Assembly: GCF_021295095.1 (NCBI RefSeq)
Contig: NZ_JAJLQX010000020.1
Location: 1-59,986 of the forward strand
Direction of reading: 5' to 3'
Length of the DNA: 59,986 bases
Source: Phocaeicola oris
GTDB lineage: Bacteria; Bacteroidota; Bacteroidia; Bacteroidales; Bacteroidaceae
Made by a program: the position numbers and the translations under genes. The notes beneath the pieces were generated by a model. It was not told the origin of the DNA and did no database searches. It worked only from the letters and a program-made list of their open reading frames with translations. Shown piece after piece: positions 39,349 to 46,819 of this stretch (its first letter is position 1; every line of letters begins with the position of its first letter).

Positions 39349-40395
39349 TTAAAGGTTATTATAATGTTTGATTATTCGTCCAAAGTGCATCTCTGAATCC
39401 TTTAAACAGCAACTGTTAATGTTGGGGGCTTTTATCCCATTATCCAGTTTTATTGGACTTTCTTCAACAAAAGCTTCGTCCCATAGGTTACTGTTAATAA
39501 ACGATTGGAGCAATTGACTACCTCCTTCTACAAGAAGTGATTGTAGTTTCTTAGCGTAAAGGATATCCATTATTTGAGGAAGAATATTGGATGAAAAATT
39601 CAACTGGATAAATTCTGTATTGGGTACTCTTTTAGTTGTTGTCTTCGATGTAAATACGATAGTTGGAACATTGCCATCAAAAAAATGTATTCCTGAAGGT
39701 AAAGTTAAATCCTTATCTAATGTAATTCTTACTGGATTTTTTCCATGCCAAGCCCGAGTTGTTAAAGAGGGATTGTCTATGAGAGCAGTTCTTCTTCCTA
39801 CTAAAATAGCAGAACTTTCAGCCCTTCGCTTGTGAACCAACATTTGAGTCAAAGGTGATGATAACATGATGGGCTTGTTTTTATAATATTCTTTTCCTAT
39901 AAATTTGTCAGCTGACTCTGCCCATTTTAATATTATATAAGGACGTTTATAGATATTGAATGTAAAGAACTTACGGTTTAATTGGCGACATTCTTTTTCC
40001 AGCACTCCAACTTTAACATCAATTCCGGCATCTCTCAGCTTTTTCATTCCTCTGCCGGAAACAAGGGAGAATGGGTCTAAACAACCAATAACCACATGAG
40101 GTATGTGCTTTTCTATAATGAGATCAGCACAAGGCGGGGTTTTTCCGTAATGAGAGCATGGCTCTAAGCTAACATATATGGTTGCTTCCTTTAGTAAATG
40201 GATATCTTTCTCTTTTACAGAGCAAATTGCATTTACTTCGGCATGCGCCTGTCCGTAATGAACGTGATAACCTTCTCCTATAATCCTATCTTTATATACA
40301 ATGACCGCGCCTACCATTGGATTCGGAGGCGTAGTAGACAGTCCGTTCCTTGCTAATTCCAGACAACGGGAAATATATTTTTCTTCTTTTGTCAT
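39349..40395 (-). CDS. ribD: Bifunctional riboflavin biosynthesis deaminase/reductase
   Basis: The 348-residue product deaminates and then reduces the GTP-derived pyrimidine in riboflavin synthesis. The N-terminal deaminase has HAEVNAI and PCSHYGKTPPCADL, the zinc ligands. The reductase half begins near residue 150 (YIILKWAESADKFIG; SSAILVGRRTALIDNPSLT; SLLVEGGSQLLQSFI). Length fits fused RibD. It is divergent from prmC with 44 bp between start codons. Confidence 0.95.
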   Translation of the reverse strand: MTKEEKYISRCLELARNGLSTTPPNPMVGAVIVYKDRIIGEGYHVHYGQAHAEVNAICSVKEKDIHLLKEATIYVSLEPCSHYGKTPPCADLIIEKHIPHVVIGCLDPFSLVSGRGMKKLRDAGIDVKVGVLEKECRQLNRKFFTFNIYKRPYIILKWAESADKFIGKEYYKNKPIMLSSPLTQMLVHKRRAESSAILVGRRTALIDNPSLTTRAWHGKNPVRITLDKDLTLPSGIHFFDGNVPTIVFTSKTTTKRVPNTEFIQLNFSSNILPQIMDILYAKKLQSLLVEGGSQLLQSFINSNLWDEAFVEESPIKLDNGIKAPNINSCCLKDSEMHFGRIIKHYNNL

Positions 40396-40415
40396 ATCCT
40401 TTCAGCGGAAATGCT

Positions 40416-40423
40416 TATTTTTG
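40416..40423 (+). promoter_or_regulatory. -7 box for the prmC operon
   Basis: TATTTTTG on the plus strand fits TAnnTTTG and lies 16 nt before the prmC start, giving a very short leader. No clear -33 element. Confidence 0.5.
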
Positions 40424-40439
40424 TTGTAAAATTAAACAG

Positions 40440-41276
40440 ATGCATCCAACTATTGCTTATATACGTCGAGCTTTGCAAGGAATCTGTTCCGATTCCGAGG
40501 CGTTGTCTATTGCAAAATTGCTGCTTACTCAACATTTTGGCTTCACACAGTTGGAACTTTATGGAGGCAAAGATAGAAATCTTTCGGTGAATGAACAGAA
40601 AGAAATGGACAATATTCTTCGTCGACTTCAAAATAATGAACCTGTACAGTATGTGTTAGGTAGAGAAACTTTTTGTGACTTGACTTTTGAAGTTAATCCT
40701 AATGTTCTTATTCCTCGTCCCGAAACTCAAGAATTGGTGGAGTGGATTGTTAAAGAGAACCTGACTTCCGGTTTGAGGATTTTGGATATAGGGACAGGGA
40801 GTGGTTGTATTGCAATTTCTTTAGCAAAAAAATTGAAAAGTGCTAACGTTACAGCTTGGGATATCTCGGAGTCGGCTTTACAAGTTGCAAGGAGAAACGC
40901 GGAGTTGAATGGAGTTAATGTTTGTTTTAAGCAAATTGATGTATTGAGTTTATTGGACAAAACGGATAGGTTTGATATGATTGTAAGTAACCCTCCGTAT
41001 GTTACCAATGCGGAAAAACAATCGATGGAAAGGAATGTTTTAGATTGGGAACCGGAAATCGCGCTTTTTGTTTCGGATGATGACCCATTCCTTTTCTATA
41101 AAAGAATTGCTGACGTCGGTATTGATGTATTGAGTACGAATGGCAAACTTTATTTCGAGATAAATCAGCATTTTGGAAAAGAAATTAAAAATATATTGGA
41201 GAATAAAGGCTACCATCAAGTTGAACTTCGAAAGGATATGTTTGGCAATGATCGGATGATAAAGGCTTTAATATGA
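40440..41276 (+). CDS. prmC: Release-factor glutamine methyltransferase
   Basis: The 278-residue product starts at MHPTIAYIRRALQGI (ATG 40440); the longer in-frame opening would run into ribD. FEVNPNVLIPRPETQELVEW and the SAM motif ILDIGTGSGCIAISLA precede the catalytic NPPY in MIVSNPPYVTNAE (about 180). It methylates the GGQ glutamine of RF1 and RF2. Its stop overlaps the next start by 4 bp. Confidence 0.95.
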   Translation: MHPTIAYIRRALQGICSDSEALSIAKLLLTQHFGFTQLELYGGKDRNLSVNEQKEMDNILRRLQNNEPVQYVLGRETFCDLTFEVNPNVLIPRPETQELVEWIVKENLTSGLRILDIGTGSGCIAISLAKKLKSANVTAWDISESALQVARRNAELNGVNVCFKQIDVLSLLDKTDRFDMIVSNPPYVTNAEKQSMERNVLDWEPEIALFVSDDDPFLFYKRIADVGIDVLSTNGKLYFEINQHFGKEIKNILENKGYHQVELRKDMFGNDRMIKALI

Positions 41277-41758
41277 AAGAAGAAATGAGTATAGAAGACG
41301 TCATTCGAAATAAGGCAGAAGCATATTGTGCATCGGTTGAACATTGTGTCTCGGAAGTTGAGGCTAAGCTTAGTTTGTGGGGTACTACATCTGAGGTAAG
41401 TGAAAAAGTGATTACTCATCTATTAAAAAATAAGTTTATAGATGAACAACGATATGCCATTGCTTTTGTTCGTGATAAATATAGGTTTAATGGTTGGGGG
41501 AGAATAAAAATCAGCATGTATTTAAAGCAAAAGGGAATATCTGAAGAACTGATTGATAGAGGACTGAATGAAATAGACGAGGTTGAATACGCGCGGAATT
41601 TAAAGAAGCTCCTGCGGCAGAAGCGTAGGTCGATAACCGCGGGGACTGACTATGAACGGAATGGCAAACTTATTAAATTTGCGTTGAGCAGAGGATATGA
41701 AATGGAAGAAATTTTACGTTTGATAAAACAACCCGAGACAGATGACTATATGGACTAA
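41273..41758 (+). CDS. recX: RecX-family regulatory protein
   Basis: The 161-residue product has three-helix RecX repeats: AEAYCASVEHCVSEVEAKL, NKFIDEQRYAIAFVRDKYRF then GWGRIKISMYLKQKGIS, and KRRSITAGTDYERNGKLIKF. RecX restrains RecA filaments. It is in an overlapping plus-strand unit prmC-recX-comF (4 bp and 17 bp overlaps), so translation is probably coupled. recA is not in the window. Confidence 0.88.
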   Translation: MKEEMSIEDVIRNKAEAYCASVEHCVSEVEAKLSLWGTTSEVSEKVITHLLKNKFIDEQRYAIAFVRDKYRFNGWGRIKISMYLKQKGISEELIDRGLNEIDEVEYARNLKKLLRQKRRSITAGTDYERNGKLIKFALSRGYEMEEILRLIKQPETDDYMD

Positions 41759-42434
41759 TTTATGGGATTTATTTTTTCCTCGTCCGTGTGTAATTTGTGG
41801 TAAGCCTTTATTGCAAATGGAGAATTTTGTCTGTTTGCATTGTCTTAGTAATTTGCCTCTGACAAATTTGCATTTGCAGAAAGATAATGAGATAGAGAAG
41901 AACTTTTGGGGGAAGATGCCTATCGAACGTGCTACTTCTTATTTATACTATTCAAAAGGTGGAGATGTCAGAAATCTTTTGTATGAGCTAAAATATTATG
42001 GCAATAAAGAGATTGGACGTTTTTTGGGACATTGCATGGCGAATAGCATTTCTCTTTCCGGTTTTTTTGATGGTATTGATTTTATCGTCCCGATACCTCT
42101 TCATCCCAAAAGAGAGAAAGAGCGAGGGTATAATCAAAGTGAATGGTTGGCTAAAGGGATTGCTGACATTACACATTTCCCCATTCATAAAGAGGTGCTT
42201 ATTCGTTCTTCTTATTCAACTACTCAGACACATAAAACAAGAATTGAACGTTTTGAGAGTATGCGGGATATGTTTGAGTGTATCCATCCGGAGGTTTTAA
42301 AGGATAAACATATCTTATTGGTGGACGATGTGCTGACTACCGGCGCTACCTTGGTCGCGGCATCCGATGCTATGGCCGGAGTTGGCGGACTCCGGATAAG
42401 TGTACTTACGTTAGCTTTGGCGGGATATGATTGA
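41742..42434 (+). CDS. ComF-family phosphoribosyltransferase-like protein
   Basis: The 230-residue product has an N-terminal zinc-finger-like CVICGKPLL...CLHC (about residues 16-36) and a C-terminal PRTase domain with FIVPIPLHPKREKERGYNQS and the PRPP loop ILLVDDVLTTGATLVA (about 195). ComF homologues act in DNA uptake in competent bacteria and in amidophosphoribosyl-like roles elsewhere. With the YifB/ComM-like ATPase in the window it hints at DNA-uptake capacity, but both are common housekeeping genes in this order. Confidence 0.88.
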   Translation: MTIWTNLWDLFFPRPCVICGKPLLQMENFVCLHCLSNLPLTNLHLQKDNEIEKNFWGKMPIERATSYLYYSKGGDVRNLLYELKYYGNKEIGRFLGHCMANSISLSGFFDGIDFIVPIPLHPKREKERGYNQSEWLAKGIADITHFPIHKEVLIRSSYSTTQTHKTRIERFESMRDMFECIHPEVLKDKHILLVDDVLTTGATLVAASDAMAGVGGLRISVLTLALAGYD

Positions 42435-42465
42435 CCGATTCTTCTATTTATACGTAAGTAAATTA

Positions 42466-42874
42466 ACGTGAGTTCGACGAATTCAAAATAATGTAAGCCG
42501 CGTATCTCCGCAGCTTCTTAAACAGACACGCAAATCTTTGAAGAAATCAATGGTACACGGCTACTACCCCGATACGTAGGAACAAAGAAAGTGGCCATAT
42601 ATGTTGCCGTATTCATCAAAAGAATTTTTCGTTTCACAGATGTGATACATTCGTTTCACAGATGTGAGTCACTTGTTTCACTGATGTGAAACAAGTAGAT
42701 TATGCGTATGAGTTGAGTGATTCATACGGTTCTTTTTTACTAATCTCTTTATGACAATTTTAAAGAACCTGATAAAAAGAGAAAAACATCGTTTTAAACA
42801 TACTATAAGGTCGTATTCCATCTTTGTAGATTTCTACATAGGCATCCTGTTATTTCATCGAATTCACGTTAAAT
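42466..42874 (+). mobile_element. 22-bp periodic element, copy F, bounded by inverted repeats (MITE-like)
   Basis: The left end AACGTGAGTTCGAC (42467) and right end ATCGAATTCACGTT (42858) are imperfect inverted repeats, about 13 of 15 matching. Inside: a hairpin GTAAGCCGCGTA / TACACGGCTAC, a block shared with copy C (GATACGTAGGAACAAAGAAAG apart from one base), three GTTTCACAGATGTGA-type units at 42631, 42653, 42675, two ATNCGNATGAGTT-type units at 42702 and 42724, and the tail CTAATCTCTTTATGACA. There is no open frame and no clear target duplication. It follows comF by 31 bp. Confidence 0.65.
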
Positions 42875-42884
42875 TAGCAAGGGT

Positions 42885-42945
42885 ATAAAAAAGGGGGCTG
42901 AGCGTATCACCGCGACCAGCCCCCTGATATTTAAAGATTATTGTA
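42885..42945 (-). terminator. Shared GC-rich terminator downstream of the first fimbrillin cassette
   Basis: On the minus strand AGGGGGCTGGTCGCGG...CGCTCAGCCCCC folds into a strong hairpin followed by TTTTTTATACCC. It is a close copy, in opposite orientation, of the terminator at 111-151, including the upstream ATCTTTAAATATC. It would end transcripts of the small frame at 42974-43075. Confidence 0.75.
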
Positions 42946-42973
42946 TAAGTTTTTTCAGTTTATCCTATCCTTT

Positions 42974-43075
42974 TTATCTGCAGTCCGCCCAGCTGACCGA
43001 GCTGTATTTCAAACTCCGCCTTAGTGAACTTGCGTTGACACGATAAAACAGAATGGTTTCAGTTTTCTTAGCCAT
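42974..43075 (-). pseudogene. Small frame of 33 codons, possibly frameshifted gene remnant
   Basis: ATG at 43075 opens MAKKTETILFYRVNASSLRR and stops after 33 codons. In a neighbouring frame the downstream part reads KFTKAEFEIQLGQLGGLQIK then RIG and a stop at 42960-42962, which looks more protein-like than the in-frame continuation. A one-base change near 43030 would join them into about 38 residues. The terminator follows at once. I do not recognise the family. It may be a decayed gene or a real short protein. Confidence 0.35.
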
Positions 43076-43142
43076 AGTTTTTAATGTTTGAGGGGTTAGT
43101 ACTATTGATAAAACACAATGTCAGGCGACATATTGCCCGATT

Positions 43143-43310
43143 GACTCGTTTGAGGGCTTTGTCAGCCTGACAAAGCGTGCTTTTGAGTCGTTTGGGCGCT
43201 ATGTCATCTGACAAAGCGTACTTTTTACTCGTCTGGAGACTTTGTCAGCGTGACAATGCGTACTTTTTACTCGTTTGGACGGTTTGTCGGCTGACAAGGC
43301 CTGTTTTTTA
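43143..43310. repeat. Four exact-period 42-bp tandem repeats with hairpins
   Basis: Units at 43143, 43185, 43227 and 43269, each 42 bp. Every unit holds ACTCGTTTGG-like sequence, an inverted repeat TTTGTCAG-CCTGACAAAG (variants) and, in the plus direction, GCGTACTTTTT. So each is a hairpin with a T-run on the plus strand. The array ends 2 bp before the fimbrillin stop codon (minus strand). It is unrelated in sequence to the 22-bp family. Confidence 0.9.
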
Positions 43311-43312
43311 TA

Positions 43313-44863
43313 TTATTGGGCTGTCCAAGCCTTGTAAACACAGCTGCGGTAGATAATGGTATTAATTTCTATCAAAGTGGGTTCAATACGTAAAGCTACC
43401 GCGCCCTCATTAACAGACGTCATAGTATTATTGGCCGTACTGCACAAATACCAACTTCCATTATTAATAATCAGCTCACCGGGCTTCCAATCGGGTTCTA
43501 CCTCGCCAGCTGCCGGCAGGAAGAAATAATCATCGGCATTGGTAAGGGGCTGTGTTGCAACGTTGGGAACAGACGAAATAATACTACCTGCATTCTCAAC
43601 ATTCGTTTCATAATCCACGCCATTAGGTGCCTTGGTCTTCAGGTAGGCTACGCTGCCACCCGTCGTTGCACTGTTCTCCGTGGCAATGACCTGCTGTTTC
43701 TTTATCCATATACCTCCCTTATAGAGATGGCCATGCATGCACCATAGCTTGGCATCGTCCCAGTGGATGTCACCTTTCTCTACATACCAGCGCAGTTCAT
43801 TGATGTTGGGGCATGCGGCCGTGGCTGTACCCGGAGGGCAAGTGGTGGCATTGCTCCAGTAGGCAGGACTATCTTCATGAATCTCGCTACCCGGGGTGCC
43901 TATGGGGTATCTCACTTGTGCGCCCCAGTAATAATAGTCGTAGGGCGTGGTGGTTATTGCCGACTCGTCGACCTTCAGCTCTGCGGGCAGCACCTGGTTG
44001 CTGCTGATGGTGAGCGAGGGATATTTCTTGACGAAAGAGGTACTTACTTCAGAGCCGAACTCGTTGCCGCTGTCGCTTATGTTGTATGTAATTTCTACAT
44101 TGGTGTAGTTTCCGGGTTTCAGCACCATGTAAACGGCGTTGGTCACACCTTTTGCGTTAGGGAAAGGCGCACCGCTCGTTACCGTCACCTTGGTTGTGGT
44201 TGTACCGGCGTTCTTGACAGCAAGGGCGCCCTCCTCCGTGTCGGGCAATGTGAACGTTCCGTTCGAAGCCTCCGTGGCCTTGAACGTGATGCTTCTCACC
44301 TTTACCGTAGTGGCCAGGTTGAGCGTGCTGTACGGTGTGAAGGCTACGATGGCCGCCTTGTGGTGAAGGGTGAAATGGTAATGCCCGTCGGCACCTTTGA
44401 CGGCCTTAGCTACACCGCAATCGCCCGACATACCGAAATGACTGTGGCTGCCTGCCTCCGCCTGTATCTGTTCGGCCGGGATGCTCACCTCGTTGTTCGA
44501 ACCGTTGCCGGTGTAGTAAACCATATATTCCGGAGCGGCGAGCGGGCTTCCTGCAAAAACGAAATCAGCCCGCCTACCTTTGCTGTCTTTCAAGGTGGCG
44601 TTGCCGCTGGCAACCCATGATGCACCGTTCTTCACGCTTATCTTGTCGGTTGCTTCCCAGAAATAGTTGAGATAGCTGGCCAAATCGGTCTCCATACTCG
44701 TGCGTGTCTTTAAGACATCTTCGCCTGTGGTGAATATCGTTCCCGCCACAGATTGCTCTTTCGAGGTGGTATCTCCGGAGAAATTCTCAATAACCTCATC
44801 GTTTGCGCAACTTGCCAACGTCAATGCGAGGGCAGATATGAATAGTGATTTTATTATCTTCAT
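43313..44863 (-). CDS. Fimbrillin-family surface lipoprotein (cassette 1)
   Basis: The 516-residue product has lipobox LALTLASC near residue 19. The N-terminal part has the fimbrillin look: TRTSMETDLASYLNYFWEAT, TDKISVKNGASW, and GDCGVAKAVKGADGHYHFTL with HHKAAIVAFTPYST. The C-terminal third has ACPNINELRWYVEKGDIHWD, MHGHLYKGGIWIKKQQ and DDYFFLPAAGEV, which match the paralogue at 57432-58880. Bacteroidales fimbrillins are exported as lipoproteins and, after protease processing, assembled by strand exchange. Base composition is visibly richer in GC than the neighbouring housekeeping genes. It follows a 50-residue peptide gene by 120 bp. Confidence 0.75.
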   Translation of the reverse strand: MKIIKSLFISALALTLASCANDEVIENFSGDTTSKEQSVAGTIFTTGEDVLKTRTSMETDLASYLNYFWEATDKISVKNGASWVASGNATLKDSKGRRADFVFAGSPLAAPEYMVYYTGNGSNNEVSIPAEQIQAEAGSHSHFGMSGDCGVAKAVKGADGHYHFTLHHKAAIVAFTPYSTLNLATTVKVRSITFKATEASNGTFTLPDTEEGALAVKNAGTTTTKVTVTSGAPFPNAKGVTNAVYMVLKPGNYTNVEITYNISDSGNEFGSEVSTSFVKKYPSLTISSNQVLPAELKVDESAITTTPYDYYYWGAQVRYPIGTPGSEIHEDSPAYWSNATTCPPGTATAACPNINELRWYVEKGDIHWDDAKLWCMHGHLYKGGIWIKKQQVIATENSATTGGSVAYLKTKAPNGVDYETNVENAGSIISSVPNVATQPLTNADDYFFLPAAGEVEPDWKPGELIINNGSWYLCSTANNTMTSVNEGAVALRIEPTLIEINTIIYRSCVYKAWTAQ

Positions 44864-44983
44864 TTTATTTACTGTTTTTTATTCTTAATAACTCTTCTTT
44901 ATGTTTCTGTATTTTCGTTTCAGGATGGGGATTACCTAAACTGTTTGTTCTGTACCCTCCTTTTCGTCGAAATAAAAGTCTCA

Positions 44984-45136
44984 TTAGTCACCGAGTGGTG
45001 GTGCCACCGTTCCCGGTTCGTGATCTCCCGATGCGCTTAGCAGTACACTTTCACAGTGGAGTGTTATCACTTCTATTGCAGGGCTTGCGTAAGCCCACTT
45101 CTTTCTACTTTGATCTTTTTCTACTTTTTCGTTCAT
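44984..45136 (-). CDS. 50-residue peptide paired with fimbrillin (cassette 1)
   Basis: ATG at 45136 to TAA at 44984 encodes exactly 50 residues beginning MNEKVEKDQSRKKWAYASPA, then IEVITLHCESVLLSASGD. Of the first 37 positions, 21 are identical to the 50-residue peptide at 58981-59133, including QSxKKxAYxSP, VI, and LLxASG. There is no signal peptide; the N-terminus is charged and lysine-rich. Similar YxxPxxxV...LLxxSG short proteins are, from memory, frequent and uncharacterised in Bacteroidetes. After the stop the same frame continues TGA, then DFYFDEKEGTEQTV, an acidic tail. Confidence 0.65.
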   Translation of the reverse strand: MNEKVEKDQSRKKWAYASPAIEVITLHCESVLLSASGDHEPGTVAPPLGD

Positions 45137-45480
45137 AACTTATATTTTTTTTGAGTGAATTTAGATGCTTATAATGTTCTTCGCGAGTCCCGCGAAAGGG
45201 TATGAATAATGAGGCAAGAGAATTCATCGGAATCTCTTTATGGATAGTGTCTTCAGCGCTTACACGCGCGCGTATGAAAAGACGGAAAAATGTGCTTAAG
45301 TAGGGGCGATTAGAATGTGTGTGTGTGTGTGTGTGTGTGTTAGCAAATTGTTTGGAATGGCCAAATAATTTGTCTTAAAATTCACGTTATGATTAAAATA
45401 GTCTTGCGCTTTACACATTTATATAATAGGATGTAAATCATCCACGTTGATGATTTCGGTGGCGAAGGTAAGTATTAAGT
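45137..45480 (-). promoter_or_regulatory. Long conserved leader and promoter of cassette 1, with TG microsatellite
   Basis: The sequence from 45137 to about 45590 aligns with 59134-59728. At 45473-45480 the minus strand has TACCTTCG, a weak TAnnTTTG box in the place of TAGCTTTG in cassette 2, with a TTG about 20 nt upstream. Transcripts would carry a leader of about 330 nt before the peptide. Within it is a palindromic GCGCTTACACGCGCGCG stretch and a TG tract at 45316-45340 ((TG)12), which is only (TG)3 in cassette 2. Confidence 0.55.
45316..45340. repeat. Dinucleotide microsatellite (TG)12
   Basis: Twelve and a half TG repeats in the inferred 5' untranslated region of the peptide-fimbrillin unit. 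The same position in cassette 2 (59314-59320) has three and a half repeats. Confidence 0.95.
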
Positions 45481-45636
45481 TTAAATTAATCAAGAAAAAT
45501 GCAAAAAGTTTTCATTAAACCATGTTACGATGATGACAATGCTTATCATCAACCATATATTTATCCAATTATATTGAATTCACGTTATTTATTAAAAATA
45601 CCCTATTTGAAGTTTCTTTTTTACATTTGATTTTTT

Positions 45637-45644
45637 TATTTTTG
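45637..45644 (+). promoter_or_regulatory. -7 box for pyrE
   Basis: TATTTTTG fits TAnnTTTG and lies 26 nt before the pyrE start. No -33 element at ideal spacing is obvious in the T-rich upstream stretch. Confidence 0.6.
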
Positions 45645-45670
45645 CCATTCCAAATCATACATTTTGCATT

Positions 45671-46309
45671 ATGAAAACGTTAGAGAAGTTATTTGCTGAA
45701 AAGTTATTGAGAATTAAGGCTATTAAGTTGCAACCTGCAAATCCATTTACATGGGCTTCCGGTTGGAAGTCTCCATTCTATTGTGATAACCGCAAGACTC
45801 TTTCTTACCCTTCTCTCCGTAATTTTGTTAAGATTGAAATCAGTCGGATCATTCAGGAACGTTTTGGTCAGGTGGATGCTATTGCCGGTGTCGCTACCGG
45901 AGCAATTCCTCAGGGTGCTTTAGTTGCCGATGAACTGAACTTGCCTTTTGTTTATGTCCGTTCTCATCCTAAAGATCACGGATTGGAAAATTTAATTGAA
46001 GGCGAGCTTCGCCCGGGGATGAGAGTTGTTGTTGTTGAAGATTTGGTTTCAACAGGTGGGAGCAGCTTAAAAGCTGTAGAAGCTATTCGCAATAATGGTT
46101 GTGAGGTTATCGGAATGGTAGCTTCATTTACTTATGGTTTTCAGGTTTCAGTGGATGCGTTTAAGGCCGCGAAAGTAACGTTGGTTACGTTGACCAATTA
46201 TGAAGCAGTGCTCGAAGAGGCTTTGAAAACCGAGTATATCAGTGAGGAAGATGTTACTGTTCTGAATACATGGCGTAAGGATCCTGCTCATTGGGATGTT
46301 GAAAAATAA
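45671..46309 (+). CDS. pyrE: Orotate phosphoribosyltransferase
   Basis: The 212-residue product joins orotate to PRPP to form OMP in pyrimidine synthesis. INFERRED from motifs: NPFTWASGWKSPFYCDNRK is the N-terminal substrate region, RSHPKDHG the catalytic lysine loop equivalent, and VVVVEDLVSTGGSSLKA the PRPP-binding loop. Length is normal. It begins a plus-strand housekeeping block (pyrE, SRPBCC, argH) just outside cassette 1, with its own promoter and terminator. Confidence 0.96.
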   Translation: MKTLEKLFAEKLLRIKAIKLQPANPFTWASGWKSPFYCDNRKTLSYPSLRNFVKIEISRIIQERFGQVDAIAGVATGAIPQGALVADELNLPFVYVRSHPKDHGLENLIEGELRPGMRVVVVEDLVSTGGSSLKAVEAIRNNGCEVIGMVASFTYGFQVSVDAFKAAKVTLVTLTNYEAVLEEALKTEYISEEDVTVLNTWRKDPAHWDVEK

Positions 46310-46325
46310 GACAGATTAAATCATA

Positions 46326-46375
46326 CGAAGAGAGAGTCCTCTGGAGTGTATTGCTTTAGAAGATTCTCTTTTTAT
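46326..46375 (+). terminator. Probable terminator after pyrE
   Basis: AGAGAGTC near 46330 can pair with GATTCTCT near 46361, followed by TTTTTATATA. The loop is long (over 20 nt), so strength is uncertain. Confidence 0.5.
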
Positions 46376-46386
46376 ATATAAATAAT

Positions 46387-46815
46387 ATGGCACAGTACGA
46401 AAGTAATATAAAATACATTCCTTATAGTCAGGAACGGGTATATGAAAAGTTATCCGATTTGAATAACTTGAGCGATATGGGTGGAAAGTTGGAAGAAATG
46501 AAAGAACAGTTGCAAGGGAAAATCGAAGATTTCTCGTTCGATCAGGATTCCATCTCGGTTAAGATACAAGGATTTAATCTGACTATGAAGATTATTGAAC
46601 GTAATCCGAGCAAAGAAATTAAGTTTGAAGGGGTTAATACACCTATTCCTATGAATCTTTGGGTTCAAATTCTTCCGCATCAAACTGTAGAACAGTCTAA
46701 AATGAAGCTGACTATTCGTGCTGATGTAAATATGTTTATGAAGTCAATGGTTGCAAAGCCGCTTCAAGAAGGAGTGGAGAAGTTGGCAGATTTGCTTGCG
46801 ATGATAAAATATTGA
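46387..46815 (+). CDS. SRPBCC/START-fold small-molecule-binding protein
   Basis: The 142-residue product has MAQYESNIKYIPYSQERVYEK at the N-terminus, DSISVKIQGFNLTMKIIE in the middle and a C-terminal helix (MVAKPLQEGVEKLADLLAMI), the helix-grip layout of polyketide-cyclase/START-like proteins. It has no catalytic motif. Homologues sit next to argH or pyrE in many Bacteroidales, with unknown ligand. It ends 4 bp before argH, so co-transcription is likely. Confidence 0.7.
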   Translation: MAQYESNIKYIPYSQERVYEKLSDLNNLSDMGGKLEEMKEQLQGKIEDFSFDQDSISVKIQGFNLTMKIIERNPSKEIKFEGVNTPIPMNLWVQILPHQTVEQSKMKLTIRADVNMFMKSMVAKPLQEGVEKLADLLAMIKY

Positions 46816-46819
46816 AGAT

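Noticed and set aside
43763-44620. Open frame of 285 codons on the plus strand
   Set aside because: It lies entirely antisense to the fimbrillin gene in a GC-richer stretch, which lengthens spurious frames; the product has no recognisable domain while the minus strand has lipobox and family motifs.
42466-45594. Invertible promoter segment controlling fimbrillin
   Set aside because: The inverted GAATTCACGTTA-type motifs flank the whole cassette rather than a promoter, are imperfect, and no adjacent invertase exists; XerD here looks like the housekeeping enzyme.
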